Source: CAZSSH01 sp964609825 (GTDB lineage: Bacteria; Verrucomicrobiota; Lentisphaeria; Victivallales; Victivallaceae). From it: DNA of 64,000 nt. Shown piece by piece: positions 1 through 8,165 of the stretch. The notes beneath the pieces are model-generated. The model saw nothing but the letters and a program-made list of their open reading frames with translations, had not been told where the DNA came from and made no database searches. Position 1 is the first letter of the stretch, and every line of letters starts with the position of its first letter. Position numbers and translations under genes: made by a program. The stretch lies in NCBI GenBank assembly GCA_964609825.1, contig CAZSSH010000002.1, forward strand, positions 558,001 through 622,000, read 5' to 3'.

Positions 1-845
1 TCGACATATCCGATTTCCAGTGAGTTGCGATAGCGAAACAATGATCCTCCCAAAGCATATCTCCATTGGTCGGAGTTGCAAATATCTTCCACCCACTCCG
101 CCGCATTGCCTCCCTGGCCGAGTGTGCCGTAATGACTGCGTTCCAAATAAAGCATCACCGGGGCCAAATGCGGAAACGGTAATGCCCACGACTCCTGATA
201 ATAATTTGCGCTGTTGGCATCCTGTGGATTTTGGCTGGGCGGCTGATCGCTGTTGGTGGCATATTTGCGGTATGTGCCTTTCCCGTCATAAAATCCAGCC
301 TTGATCCATTCGTTGCGGTTCGGCAGCCAATATGCCGCCGTCGGATTGCGTTTTGCCGGAGCATTGGCTTCCGAGGTATTATAGGCGCCGGTTTTAGCGG
401 TGCCTTCGGTCGTTCCGAGGACTGACTCTCCGTTCGTCGGCATCCCGTAATTGAGCCAGTTTACATACCGGATCGCATCAAACCAGGAGATGAAAACCGC
501 AGGCAAATTCTCATAGCCCGGCTTGACACGGTAGACATATTCGCCTTCGCGGCCATCCTGAATAATTCCGCCGAAAAAGTGTTCCGCCATTAAAGAGGTA
601 TACAAACCGTAAGGATCGGATTTTTTTGCAACCGCGTTTAAAAAATCACTGTACATGACATTGGTGACTTCGGTCTCCATAATTTCAAACTCATAACCGA
701 CACTGCCGGCAAGCAAGCGTGGTTCAGCCGCATTGCCGGGGTCGGGAATTCTGATCCATTTCGGCTCTCCGGCGGTGGCGAGCCAAAGCGGGGACAAAAC
801 TGCGACAAAACCTTTCAGTGCTCTTGAGAAATGAAAAGAACTCAT
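1..845 (-). CDS. Secreted formylglycine-generating-enzyme-fold (SUMF1/FGE-sulfatase) protein, 3' end beyond window
   Basis: An open frame on the minus strand begins with ATG at 843-845 and stays open to base 1, giving about 281 visible residues; the C-terminus is outside the window. The N-terminus looks like a signal peptide (MSSFHFSRALKGFVAVLSPL, then WLATA before GEPKW). The body shows the FGE/C-type-lectin fold signature: METEVTNVMYSDFL near residue 55, FISWFDAIRYVNWLN near 120, YWLPNRNEWIKA near 175 and GNAAEWVED near 255. No cysteine pair typical of a true formylglycine-generating oxidase is seen in the visible part, so a structural or glycan-related role is more likely. Its start overlaps the stop of the GDP-fucose synthase gene in an ATGA, so translation is probably coupled to the gmd-fcl operon. 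Confident on fold, unsure of function. Confidence 0.8.
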   Translation of the reverse strand, partial: MSSFHFSRALKGFVAVLSPLWLATAGEPKWIRIPDPGNAAEPRLLAGSVGYEFEIMETEVTNVMYSDFLNAVAKKSDPYGLYTSLMAEHFFGGIIQDGREGEYVYRVKPGYENLPAVFISWFDAIRYVNWLNYGMPTNGESVLGTTEGTAKTGAYNTSEANAPAKRNPTAAYWLPNRNEWIKAGFYDGKGTYRKYATNSDQPPSQNPQDANSANYYQESWALPFPHLAPVMLYLERSHYGTLGQGGNAAEWVEDICNSDQWRYALGGSLFRYRNSLEIGYV

Positions 846-1768
846 CGCTCCCGGTACTCCCGAATGGTTTGTTTGATGCCCTCCTCCAGGGTAATTTGCG
901 GCTGCCAGCCCAAGGCATGGGCTTTGCTGCTGTCCATCAACTTGCGGTACATTCCGTCGGGTTTGGAGGCATCCCACTTGATTTCGCCCTTAAAGTCGGC
1001 GGCGGCGGCGATTTTTTGCGCCAACTCCTTGATGGTGATGTCGCTCCCGTAGCCGATGTTGATGACTTCCGGATCGTTGTGGTTTTGCATAAAAAAGTAG
1101 ACTGCCGCCGCGACATCATCGACATGGAGAAATTCGCGCAGCGGTGCTCCGGTGCCCCAAACGACCTCTTCGCTTTTGTTTTCACGTGCCGCATTGACAA
1201 ACCGGCGGACAAAGGCCGGAAACACGTGGCTGTGCTCAGGGTGATAATTGTCGTTGGTGCCGTAGAGATTGCAGGGCATCAAACTCACGGTGTCAAAGCC
1301 GTACTGCTTGGCGAGGTAGAGACAAAGTTTGTAGCCGGAGATTTTGGCCAGCGCGTACCCCTCGTTGGTCGGTTCCAGCGGGCCGGTCAAAAGATACTCT
1401 TCTTTGATCGGCTGCGGGGCTTGCGCCGGGTAGATGCAGCTGGAGCCCAAAAAGCAGAGTTTTTTAACTTTGTTGCGATAGGCGGCCCAAATCACATTGT
1501 TTTGAATTTCGAGATTTTCGGTCAAAAACTCGGCCATGTAGGTTTTGTTGGCAATGATCCCGCCGACTTTGGCGGCGGCAAGCACCACGTAGTCGGGCTT
1601 CTCGGTTTCAAAAAAGACATTGACCGCGCGCTTGTCGGTGAGATCAAGCTCCTGACGGGTCCGGGTAATCACATTGGTGTAACCCTCATTCGCAAATTTG
1701 CGAACGCAGGCGCTGCCGACCATGCCGCGATGGCCGCAGACAAAGATTTTAGCGTCTTTGGCAATCAA
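842..1768 (-). CDS. fcl: GDP-L-fucose synthase
   Basis: A 308-residue short-chain dehydrogenase that epimerises and reduces GDP-4-keto-6-deoxymannose to GDP-L-fucose in the cytoplasm. It shows the N-terminal nucleotide-binding GHRGMVGSA (about 12-20), SSCIYP near 109-114, and the catalytic YxxxK pair in GYALAKISGYK (Tyr138, Lys142). A Cys/His pair (Cys111, His181) matches the epimerisation acid/base of the family. Length is normal for the family. The start overlaps the gmd stop by 4 bp (ATGA), and the stop overlaps the next start the same way, so this is one operon supplying GDP-fucose for a surface glycan or glycoprotein. Confidence 0.96.
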   Translation of the reverse strand: MIAKDAKIFVCGHRGMVGSACVRKFANEGYTNVITRTRQELDLTDKRAVNVFFETEKPDYVVLAAAKVGGIIANKTYMAEFLTENLEIQNNVIWAAYRNKVKKLCFLGSSCIYPAQAPQPIKEEYLLTGPLEPTNEGYALAKISGYKLCLYLAKQYGFDTVSLMPCNLYGTNDNYHPEHSHVFPAFVRRFVNAARENKSEEVVWGTGAPLREFLHVDDVAAAVYFFMQNHNDPEVINIGYGSDITIKELAQKIAAAADFKGEIKWDASKPDGMYRKLMDSSKAHALGWQPQITLEEGIKQTIREYRER

Positions 1769-2817
1769 AATCCCACCTCATATCTGGGATTATCCAAGAG
1801 CCGCAAATCGCCGTCGGTCATGATTTTGACCAATTGCTCAAACTTGACCTCGGGCTCCCAGCCCAACTGGCGCTTGGCCTTGGCGGGGTTGCCCAAGAGT
1901 TGTTCGACTTCGGCCGGGCGGAAATATTTGGGGTCGATCCGGACGACGGTTTTGCCGGTGGTCGTGTCCACCCCGACTTCGTCAACGCCTTTGCCGCTCC
2001 ACTTGATCGGGCGACCGACATGGGCAAAGGATTTTTCAATGAATTCACGCACCGTGTGCATTTCGCCGGTGGCGACCACATAATCGTCGGGAGTGTCCTG
2101 CTGGAGCATCAGCCACATCATTTTGACGTAATCGGGAGCATAGCCCCAGTCGCGCAAGGCGTCAATGTTGCCCATGTAAAAGCAATCCTGCAAGCCGCGG
2201 TGGATGCGGGCCACCGCCATGGTGATTTTGCGGGTCACAAAAGTTTCCCCGCGCCGGGGCGACTCGTGGTTAAACAAAATGCCGTTGGAGGCATGAAGGT
2301 TGTAAGCCTCACGGTAATTTTTGGTGATCCAAAAGCCGTATTGCTTGGCCACGGCATAGGGGCTGCGCGGATAAAACGGAGTGGTTTCCGATTGCGGCAC
2401 CTCCATGACTTTGCCGTACAATTCGGAGGTGGACGCCTGATAAAACCGCGCCGGGATACCGGTCTCGCGGATGGCGTCCAGGAGCCGCAGCACAGCCAGC
2501 GCATCGGCGTCGGCGGTGTATTCTGGTACATCAAACGACACTTTGACATGACTTTGCGCGCCAAGATTATACACCTCGGCGGGGGCGATCCGCTCAATCA
2601 AGCGGTTGAGGTTGCTGGAGTCGGTCAAATCGCCGTAATGGAGAAACATTTTGACATTGTCATTGTGCTGATCCTGATACAAGTGATCAATCCGGTGCGT
2701 GTTAAACGAGCTTGCCCGGCGGATGATCCCGTGGACTTCATAGCCTTTTGACAACAAGAGCTCGGCCAGATAGGATCCGTCCTGTCCGGTAATCCCGGTA
2801 ATTAGTGCTTTTTTCAT
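1765..2817 (-). CDS. gmd: GDP-mannose 4,6-dehydratase
   Basis: A 350-residue enzyme converting GDP-mannose to GDP-4-keto-6-deoxymannose, the step before GDP-L-fucose synthase. It shows the NADP-binding GITGQDGSYLAELLL at the N-terminus, STSELYGKV near residue 130 and the catalytic YPRSPYAVAKQY near 150, all diagnostic of Gmd. The ATG at 2817 has a GGGG-containing ribosome site (taggggatcg) just upstream. It lies 110 bp after the NusG-like gene and overlaps fcl by 4 bp. Together they supply fucose for a capsule, O-antigen-like glycan or glycosylated surface protein. Confidence 0.97.
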   Translation of the reverse strand: MKKALITGITGQDGSYLAELLLSKGYEVHGIIRRASSFNTHRIDHLYQDQHNDNVKMFLHYGDLTDSSNLNRLIERIAPAEVYNLGAQSHVKVSFDVPEYTADADALAVLRLLDAIRETGIPARFYQASTSELYGKVMEVPQSETTPFYPRSPYAVAKQYGFWITKNYREAYNLHASNGILFNHESPRRGETFVTRKITMAVARIHRGLQDCFYMGNIDALRDWGYAPDYVKMMWLMLQQDTPDDYVVATGEMHTVREFIEKSFAHVGRPIKWSGKGVDEVGVDTTTGKTVVRIDPKYFRPAEVEQLLGNPAKAKRQLGWEPEVKFEQLVKIMTDGDLRLLDNPRYEVGF

Positions 2818-2927
2818 CGATCCCCTACCATTATGATGTTACATTCAACGCATTACCGGCAATCGTGAAATTTTTGTGCGGTATTTGTTGATTTCAATTT
2901 TTGCGACCTTTTGTTTCAAATAATCAA

Positions 2928-3473
2928 TCAATATATCAAATCGCCGGCATCCCAGCACATGTCAATATAGCGGTCAAAGAATAATAAGTTAATAATAACA
3001 CTCAGCTCATTGACCCGGCGGATCACGATTGCGTCCTGACCCTTAAACATCCCGGATTTGATGCGTACCGAGGCCCCTTCGTGCAACCCGGAGTTGACGA
3101 CCAGTTTGTGCTCAGCCGACTGCAACTCGCACAGCCGGACGATTTTGAGATCCCGGATGAGTGACTCCTCTTCCAAGTCGGAGAGTGTTCGCAAGCCCCA
3201 AACCAGCTTGTTGCGGCGGATCAGCGTTTCCTCGCCCAGACTCGGACAGGCGAATAAATACCCCGGAAACATCGGCAGCAGCGTTTTGCGTTTGCTCCGA
3301 TGGTGAATCTCCACTTTGGTTACGAGCGGCAAATAGACCACAATTCCGGCTCCGGCAAGATATTGCCTGGCACATTTTTCGTTTCTCGGTCTGGTTTGCA
3401 CCAAACACCAGCGTTTCTCCGGGATATGCCTGAAGAATGCTGAAATATCTTCGATACACTCAATTGTATTCAT
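2928..3473 (-). CDS. NusG/RfaH/UpxY-like transcription antitermination protein
   Basis: A NusG paralogue of 181 residues. The NGN domain is visible in RWCLVQTRPRNEKCARQYL, VYLPLV and LLPMFPGYLFACP, and a C-terminal KOW motif in VRIKSGMFKGQDAIVI. Members of this family dedicated to one operon (RfaH, UpxY, LoaP types) let RNA polymerase read through long polysaccharide operons. As the first gene before gmd-fcl, that role is the obvious inference. I chose the ATG at 3473 (MNTIECIED) because GGAG lies seven bases upstream; an in-frame ATG at 3509 and a TTG at 3518 lack a ribosome site. An 85-base leader separates it from the promoter. Confidence 0.9.
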   Translation of the reverse strand: MNTIECIEDISAFFRHIPEKRWCLVQTRPRNEKCARQYLAGAGIVVYLPLVTKVEIHHRSKRKTLLPMFPGYLFACPSLGEETLIRRNKLVWGLRTLSDLEEESLIRDLKIVRLCELQSAEHKLVVNSGLHEGASVRIKSGMFKGQDAIVIRRVNELSVIINLLFFDRYIDMCWDAGDLIY

Positions 3474-3564
3474 GCATGACTCCGTAACCCAGACAGGCGA
3501 TGCCGACATACGGGGCAAAGCCGTATGTTGCCGATCTCATTTTTGGTACATAAATCTATGGCTT

Positions 3565-3593
3565 AATATAGTATCGGTTTCCGGGTTTGTCAA
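3565..3593 (-). promoter_or_regulatory. Sigma-70-type promoter of the nusG-like/gmd/fcl operon
   Basis: Read on the minus strand: TTGACA (3588-3593), a 17-bp spacer and TATATT (3565-3570). It faces the antiterminator gene and leaves a leader of about 85 nt, which could contain an antitermination target. Confidence 0.75.
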
Positions 3594-4081
3594 GAGTGGC
3601 TGCGATCTTTTCACGATAATCGAACCGGGAATGAATGAAACATGATTGATGAGCTCGTACTGCCGTATCAAATATTAGTAAATTTAATATTTTACAATCT
3701 GATATTTGGAATATAAAATGATTGGTAACGGCAAAATTACATCGTTGTAAACGGACGGAAGGGAATAAGCAATATAACAATTTCTCCTCGCACCAATAGC
3801 GCGGTTAGCGCCGCCCGTGAATGGAGAGAATCGCCGAGCAAATGCGATGGCGACAAGGAGAGGAACGACCAGTCGAACGGAGTCGGGCGAAGGCTCCACC
3901 GCCGTAATGGATGCGTAGCCATCCATGTTGAGGTGGCGTGACGGGGCAGCAAAGCATGCTCCGTCCGGCTAACAGCGGAAGTCTGTCGCGCGGCGTGGCC
4001 GAAAACTACGATTTGTACCAACGGCCACCCAAACGAGAGGTCGCGAGTATTTTTCCGGGCCAAGCAACACAAGACGGTAAA
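3594..4081. other. Long intergenic region with unexplained GC-rich, hairpin-containing block
   Basis: This is the only gene-free stretch over 300 bp. Bases 3594-3780 are AT-rich. Bases 3781-4070 change abruptly to GC-rich sequence with short inverted repeats, e.g. ATGGAT-8 nt-ATCCAT at 3907-3926. Two long overlapping open frames on the minus strand (3684-3926 and 3737-4072) have protein-unlike composition and no ribosome sites, so I do not call them genes. It lies downstream of nanA and upstream of the nusG-like promoter. It could be a dispersed repeat, a structured RNA or a decayed fragment; I cannot decide. Confidence 0.4.
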
Positions 4082-4978
4082 CTATAAATAACGGGTAAAG
4101 CCGATGTCGCGCAATTGTCCGAAATAAGCAGCCTCCTCGGTTTCGGTCAATTGATTGAGCGGCTGCCGGACCGGACCCGGGTCAAAGTTTGCAAGTTTCA
4201 ACGTGCATTTGCCCGCTCCGGAAGGGTAGGAGCACATGATTTTGATCATTTGCTGGCTCAATAACTGCAACTCGCGCGCCCAGACCAGATCGCCCCGGGT
4301 GAACGCCGCGATCAACTCGGCGTAGAGCTTGGGAGCGTAATTGTAGGTGCTACCGACGCCGCCAACCGCTCCCAGACTCAGCCCGGCAAGCAAAATTTCG
4401 TCGCGGCCAAACAGCATTTGCGCCTTGTCGCCACACGCATGCATGGCGAGCGAAAAATCCATCAAGTTTTCGTAAGTAAACTTGACCCCGGCAAAATTGG
4501 GAATCGCTTTCAACAATTTTTCGATCATCGGCGCCACCGCAAAATTAACGCCGGTCAGCGCTGGGATGTGGTAATAATAAAACGGCAATTTGTGGGCGGC
4601 GGCGGCAATCGCGGCCAGCGCCTTCACCAGATCGTCCGGTGCGGCGGGCTTAAAATAAAACGGCGCCACGGTCGCGACCGCGTCGGCGCCGATTTCTTGC
4701 GCGTGAGCGGCAAATTCGGCCGATGCTTTGACCGACGGACTGCCGGTATGGACAATGACCGGCAGCTTGCCGCGGCCGGCGCGGACAAAGGCTTCGGCAC
4801 TGCGGGCGCGCTCACGGTCGGTCATGGCGGAAAATTCCCCGGTGGTGCCGTTGACAAATAACCCCGCCAGCGGACTCGCGGCGAGAAATTCGACCATGGC
4901 TGGTATTTTGGCTTCATCCAACTCTCCCGCCGGGGTAAACGGGGTGTGGGCGGCGGCGATCAATCCTTGAAACATCAT
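4082..4978 (-). CDS. nanA: N-acetylneuraminate lyase (DHDPS/NAL family)
   Basis: A 298-residue class I aldolase that splits N-acetylneuraminate into N-acetylmannosamine and pyruvate. It shows GTTGE (44-48), the catalytic tyrosine in FYYYHIPALTG (Tyr136) and the Schiff-base lysine in AGVKFT (Lys166). The YYYHIPALTG form is that of animal-type NAL rather than dihydrodipicolinate synthase. The start is placed at ATG 4978 because AGGAAG lies five bases upstream; the frame is open further upstream but would run into the preceding gene. It is the last gene of the sialidase/pseudopilin/GH42-like operon, 22 bp after its neighbour, supporting sialic-acid breakdown. No signal peptide, so cytoplasmic. 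Confidence 0.9.
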   Translation of the reverse strand: MMFQGLIAAAHTPFTPAGELDEAKIPAMVEFLAASPLAGLFVNGTTGEFSAMTDRERARSAEAFVRAGRGKLPVIVHTGSPSVKASAEFAAHAQEIGADAVATVAPFYFKPAAPDDLVKALAAIAAAAHKLPFYYYHIPALTGVNFAVAPMIEKLLKAIPNFAGVKFTYENLMDFSLAMHACGDKAQMLFGRDEILLAGLSLGAVGGVGSTYNYAPKLYAELIAAFTRGDLVWARELQLLSQQMIKIMCSYPSGAGKCTLKLANFDPGPVRQPLNQLTETEEAAYFGQLRDIGFTRYL

Positions 4979-5000
4979 TTTTTCTTCCTGTAGGTTATTT

Positions 5001-7379
5001 TTATTGCTGTTTGACCCGGTAAAGCCGGAAATCGGCTTCTTTGACGGGCGGCAGCTGGAAACTGTCATTGGTTTGCTCGATTTTTTGCCCGGTTTCGGCG
5101 TCAAAAAGTTCGGCCGGGCGCGGCAGCGTGATGAGTTCGCCATTGTTGCTCCCCGCCGGCCGCCAGATGCCGAGCCATGAGGCGTTGGCGTAGACTTGCA
5201 GGTCGTCGGCCGGGCTGTAGAGATGGACCTTGGCCTGCCGCATGACGGCGCGGGTCTGGGCGGCAGTCAAGTTAACCGGCAGATGGAGGCGGTTGCCGCT
5301 GGTTGTCACTGCCGTTGCCACCGGATCGAGAAACAATACGGTGCCGGGGTAGTTTTTCAACCTCTGCTCGATTTGCGGATCGGGTACCAGATAATTGGCA
5401 AAGATCAAAAGTTTGTAATCGCGTTTCATGATTTGATCGAGGTCGGTGGTGAGCCAAAAATCGACCGGCGCCCCCACGCTCTCCAACGTATAGCCCAACG
5501 TTTCGCGCAACTCCTCGGCCCATTGTTTGGTATCGAGCGTGAGCGAAAATACGCTGTTTTCGTCGAGCAGCACCGCGACTTGGGCGACAGACTCCAAATT
5601 GGTGGCGCGGGCCTCGTACCCGATTTTGGCCGATTGGGCGGCAAATCGGCGAAAGGCGTCAAAGTCGTACCAGTTGTGCGCAAAGTCATACCAGTAGCCG
5701 CCGGTGCCCCAAGTGAGAATACGGCCGAAGTCCCGGCTGTAAAGGGTGATGGTCTGCGCTTCGGCGCTCGCATAGTTAAAGTTGTCGCCGGCGGTCCCGT
5801 GATATTTGGCCGGGTCCGCCAGTTGGGTCGGGAGGTCCATTTCTCCCAAAAAGAGTTTACCGTGCGCCTTGATCGACTCCAGCGGCATCCCGAGCGAAAT
5901 CGCCCGCTCGCGCCGGTAGTAGTTGTAGGGGCTGCAAATGGTGTCTACCTCGGGGATTTGCAGCAATTTGCTCAGCGCGTAATGTCCGGAGTCGAGCGAG
6001 TGGTACGGCGCACCGGCAAGATGATGCAAAAAATAACCGTAAAAAGCGCCGTAGAGCAGTTTGCCGTCGGAGGCGGTTTTAACTGTTTTGCCAAAGTCGG
6101 CGATCAATTCGACCGTATAATCGCTCCAAAAACGGTAGTAATCGCGGTAGTTGCCGGAGCCCTCACCGGAGCGCAGGAGTTGTCCTTCGCCGGCCAGACG
6201 CTCCGCCCGGACGGGGATGTTAATGCCGGCCCAGTCGGCATAATTTGCGCCCCACTCCTGATTGAGTTTATCTACAGTGCCGTAACGTTTTTGGAGCCAA
6301 AGTCGGTACTCATTTTGCATCATGGGCGAATAGTCGGGGAACTTGCTCTGGTGATAGCCGAAGTTATTCCATTCGCCGCAGTTGCCGTAACCGGCGCGTA
6401 CCATAAAGATCCGGTCGGCGTAAGGCCCTTTTTGCAGTCTGGCAATCACTCCGGCCAGTGCGGCTTTGTATTGCTCGCGCCAGACTTTGGACGCATACGA
6501 GGCATGGGCCCAAGGGCCGCCCAAAAGCGGGATTTCACTGGTGTTGTCGTCGTAGCGGATCACCTCGCCGGGATAAAATTTGGCCCAGTCGCGCGGCACG
6601 TAGAGCCAGTAGCGCAAAAAGAACCGGGCCTCCGGGTCCTGCGCGGCGACGGCGACGATTTGGCCGGTGAGTTTGCGCTCAAGATCATCGACGCTGAGTT
6701 TGCCGTCCTTCCAGATGGACCATGGTTGAAACACCACCTCATAAAGATGAAATCCGGCGTTGCCGAAATCTTTGACGCTTTGCCGTGCCGCCAGCCAGTT
6801 CCACCCCACGTACCCAAAGATGCCCGGGTAATATTCGCCGTTGACCGACAGCGTCGGGACACGGTTGTGCATCACGATTTGCGCATCCGGAAAGCCGGAG
6901 CGGCTCCCCCGGTCAAAGCCGACGGCGGCAGTCGGATTGACCGCGGCAAGCGGCTCTCCGTCCGGGTCAAAAAATTCGGTTTCGACCCGAAATACCGCCA
7001 TATCCCACTTGACAAGATCGGCTTGTTTTAAATCCTCCGGATCAAGCCGGAGCCGGAGCCGGCAGATCAGCATTTGATCCTTTTTGAGCTGCAGCAACGG
7101 CAATTGTCCGAGGGATTGTTTGCTTCCGTCGGGGCCGGTCAGCGTCAGTTTGGCGATGACCTGACGATCTCCGTCGCGGTCGGTGGCCAAAATGGCAAAG
7201 GTGGCCCGCGGCGCGGCAGCTTTCATCAAATCGGTGCTGTCGGTGAGCTCCAATACCCGGTCCTTGCCGGAGCAGTGAGTATGGATCATCGGGGCAAACT
7301 CCTGATTGATTATTTCAATCGATGCGGCCGTCAGTAACCCGGGCAGCAGTATGGCCAAAAGGCCGGAAACGTGTTTCAT
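5001..7379 (-). CDS. Exported GH42-like (clan GH-A) glycoside hydrolase
   Basis: A 792-residue protein with a clear signal peptide (MKHVSGLLAILLPGLLTAAS). An N-terminal beta domain (about 25-170) precedes a TIM barrel (about 180-520). Candidate catalytic residues are the Glu in GYGNCGEWNNFG (acid/base position) and the Glu in KLFLGEMDLPTQ (nucleophile position), arranged as in GH42-type beta-galactosidases. A Rossmann-like third domain (YKLLIFANYLV) resembles the GATase-like trimerisation domain of that family. Start ATG 7379 has AGGAG upstream. It sits between the pseudopilin and nanA genes, so galactose-type residues next to sialic acid are a reasonable guess at the substrate. The exact GH family is not certain. 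Confidence 0.8.
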   Translation of the reverse strand: MKHVSGLLAILLPGLLTAASIEIINQEFAPMIHTHCSGKDRVLELTDSTDLMKAAAPRATFAILATDRDGDRQVIAKLTLTGPDGSKQSLGQLPLLQLKKDQMLICRLRLRLDPEDLKQADLVKWDMAVFRVETEFFDPDGEPLAAVNPTAAVGFDRGSRSGFPDAQIVMHNRVPTLSVNGEYYPGIFGYVGWNWLAARQSVKDFGNAGFHLYEVVFQPWSIWKDGKLSVDDLERKLTGQIVAVAAQDPEARFFLRYWLYVPRDWAKFYPGEVIRYDDNTSEIPLLGGPWAHASYASKVWREQYKAALAGVIARLQKGPYADRIFMVRAGYGNCGEWNNFGYHQSKFPDYSPMMQNEYRLWLQKRYGTVDKLNQEWGANYADWAGINIPVRAERLAGEGQLLRSGEGSGNYRDYYRFWSDYTVELIADFGKTVKTASDGKLLYGAFYGYFLHHLAGAPYHSLDSGHYALSKLLQIPEVDTICSPYNYYRRERAISLGMPLESIKAHGKLFLGEMDLPTQLADPAKYHGTAGDNFNYASAEAQTITLYSRDFGRILTWGTGGYWYDFAHNWYDFDAFRRFAAQSAKIGYEARATNLESVAQVAVLLDENSVFSLTLDTKQWAEELRETLGYTLESVGAPVDFWLTTDLDQIMKRDYKLLIFANYLVPDPQIEQRLKNYPGTVLFLDPVATAVTTSGNRLHLPVNLTAAQTRAVMRQAKVHLYSPADDLQVYANASWLGIWRPAGSNNGELITLPRPAELFDAETGQKIEQTNDSFQLPPVKEADFRLYRVKQQ

Positions 7380-7397
7380 GATATCTCCTTTGTCAAT

Positions 7398-8132
7398 TTA
7401 AAACTGGCGCGGCCAGTAGTTGCGCCACAAGGTGCTGTTGGTCGAGTATTTCATCTCCGAGGGCAAAAATGCCGTGACGTGACCGTCGAGCAGCAGCGAG
7501 TTGACCTTGGCGGCATGACGGTACGACAGATTGGTCCGGCTGAGGTCGCGGGCGTAGTACTCGGAGGTGGCGAACCGCCGCTCGTCGGTAAACGGCTCGA
7601 TGACGGTGTCAAAAAATGCATAGGCCCGGGCCGGAGTTTTGATGGTGGCAAGTTTGCGGCGGGTGTAGCCATTGAGTCCGTTGTCGGAGCCGCCGGCCTC
7701 AAAACTGTAGCAGTAGTTGTGGTTGTAATGCAGCGCGGTGCCGGTGCGCACCGGGCCGGAGGACGGGCAGAGTAGCACTTTGGGTTTGATATCGTCGGGA
7801 CCGGTGCCGCTGATTTTGGATAAATAAACATAGGTCCATGTCGGGTGATCCGCCTCTGCCGCGTACCAGTGGATCAGCCCGCCGCCCGTACCGCCGTAAG
7901 CTGAGACCGGCGGCGTGTAATCGCCATAGTCCCCCGAATAAAGCGCCATTGCCAGCCCGATCTGCCGCAGATTGTTGAGGCAGCCGCCGGATTTGGCGCG
8001 GTCGCGTGCCTTGCCGAGGGCGGGCAGCAGCATGGCGGCCAAAATGGCGATGATGGTGATCACGACCAAGAGCTCGATCAAAGTAAAATAAACACGGCTC
8101 CGGTTATGACTTGGATGGACTTGGTTTGACAT
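7398..8132 (-). CDS. Pseudopilin-like protein, prepilin-type N-terminus with H-X9-DG C-terminus
   Basis: 244 residues. A short basic N-terminus leads into VYFTLIELLVVITIIAILAA, the class III prepilin helix with Glu at +5. The residue before Phe+1 is Tyr rather than the usual Gly. A cysteine-containing globular domain follows, and near the C-terminus RHAAKVNSLLLDGHV fits the H-X9-DG processing-associated motif exactly. Ribosome site GGGAG lies six bases before ATG 8132. It lies between the sialidase-like gene and the GH42-like gene, 18 bp from the latter. Role unknown; probably a membrane-anchored or pseudopilus-like component tied to glycan use. Confidence 0.88.
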   Translation of the reverse strand: MSNQVHPSHNRSRVYFTLIELLVVITIIAILAAMLLPALGKARDRAKSGGCLNNLRQIGLAMALYSGDYGDYTPPVSAYGGTGGGLIHWYAAEADHPTWTYVYLSKISGTGPDDIKPKVLLCPSSGPVRTGTALHYNHNYCYSFEAGGSDNGLNGYTRRKLATIKTPARAYAFFDTVIEPFTDERRFATSEYYARDLSRTNLSYRHAAKVNSLLLDGHVTAFLPSEMKYSTNSTLWRNYWPRQF

Positions 8133-8165
8133 TTTTTACTCCCGGTTTTGCTCAGTTTGATATTT

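Noticed and set aside
818..2751. Long plus-strand open frames opposite fcl and gmd (421 and 305 codons)
   Set aside because: They are antisense shadows produced by codon bias; composition is not protein-like and the minus-strand genes carry full catalytic motifs.
3684..4072. Two overlapping minus-strand open frames in the intergenic block
   Set aside because: Ser/Arg/Leu-rich composition, no ribosome site and mutual overlap; treated as noncoding.
5196..7031. 611-codon plus-strand open frame
   Set aside because: Antisense to the GH42-like gene, with no motif, signal or ribosome site.
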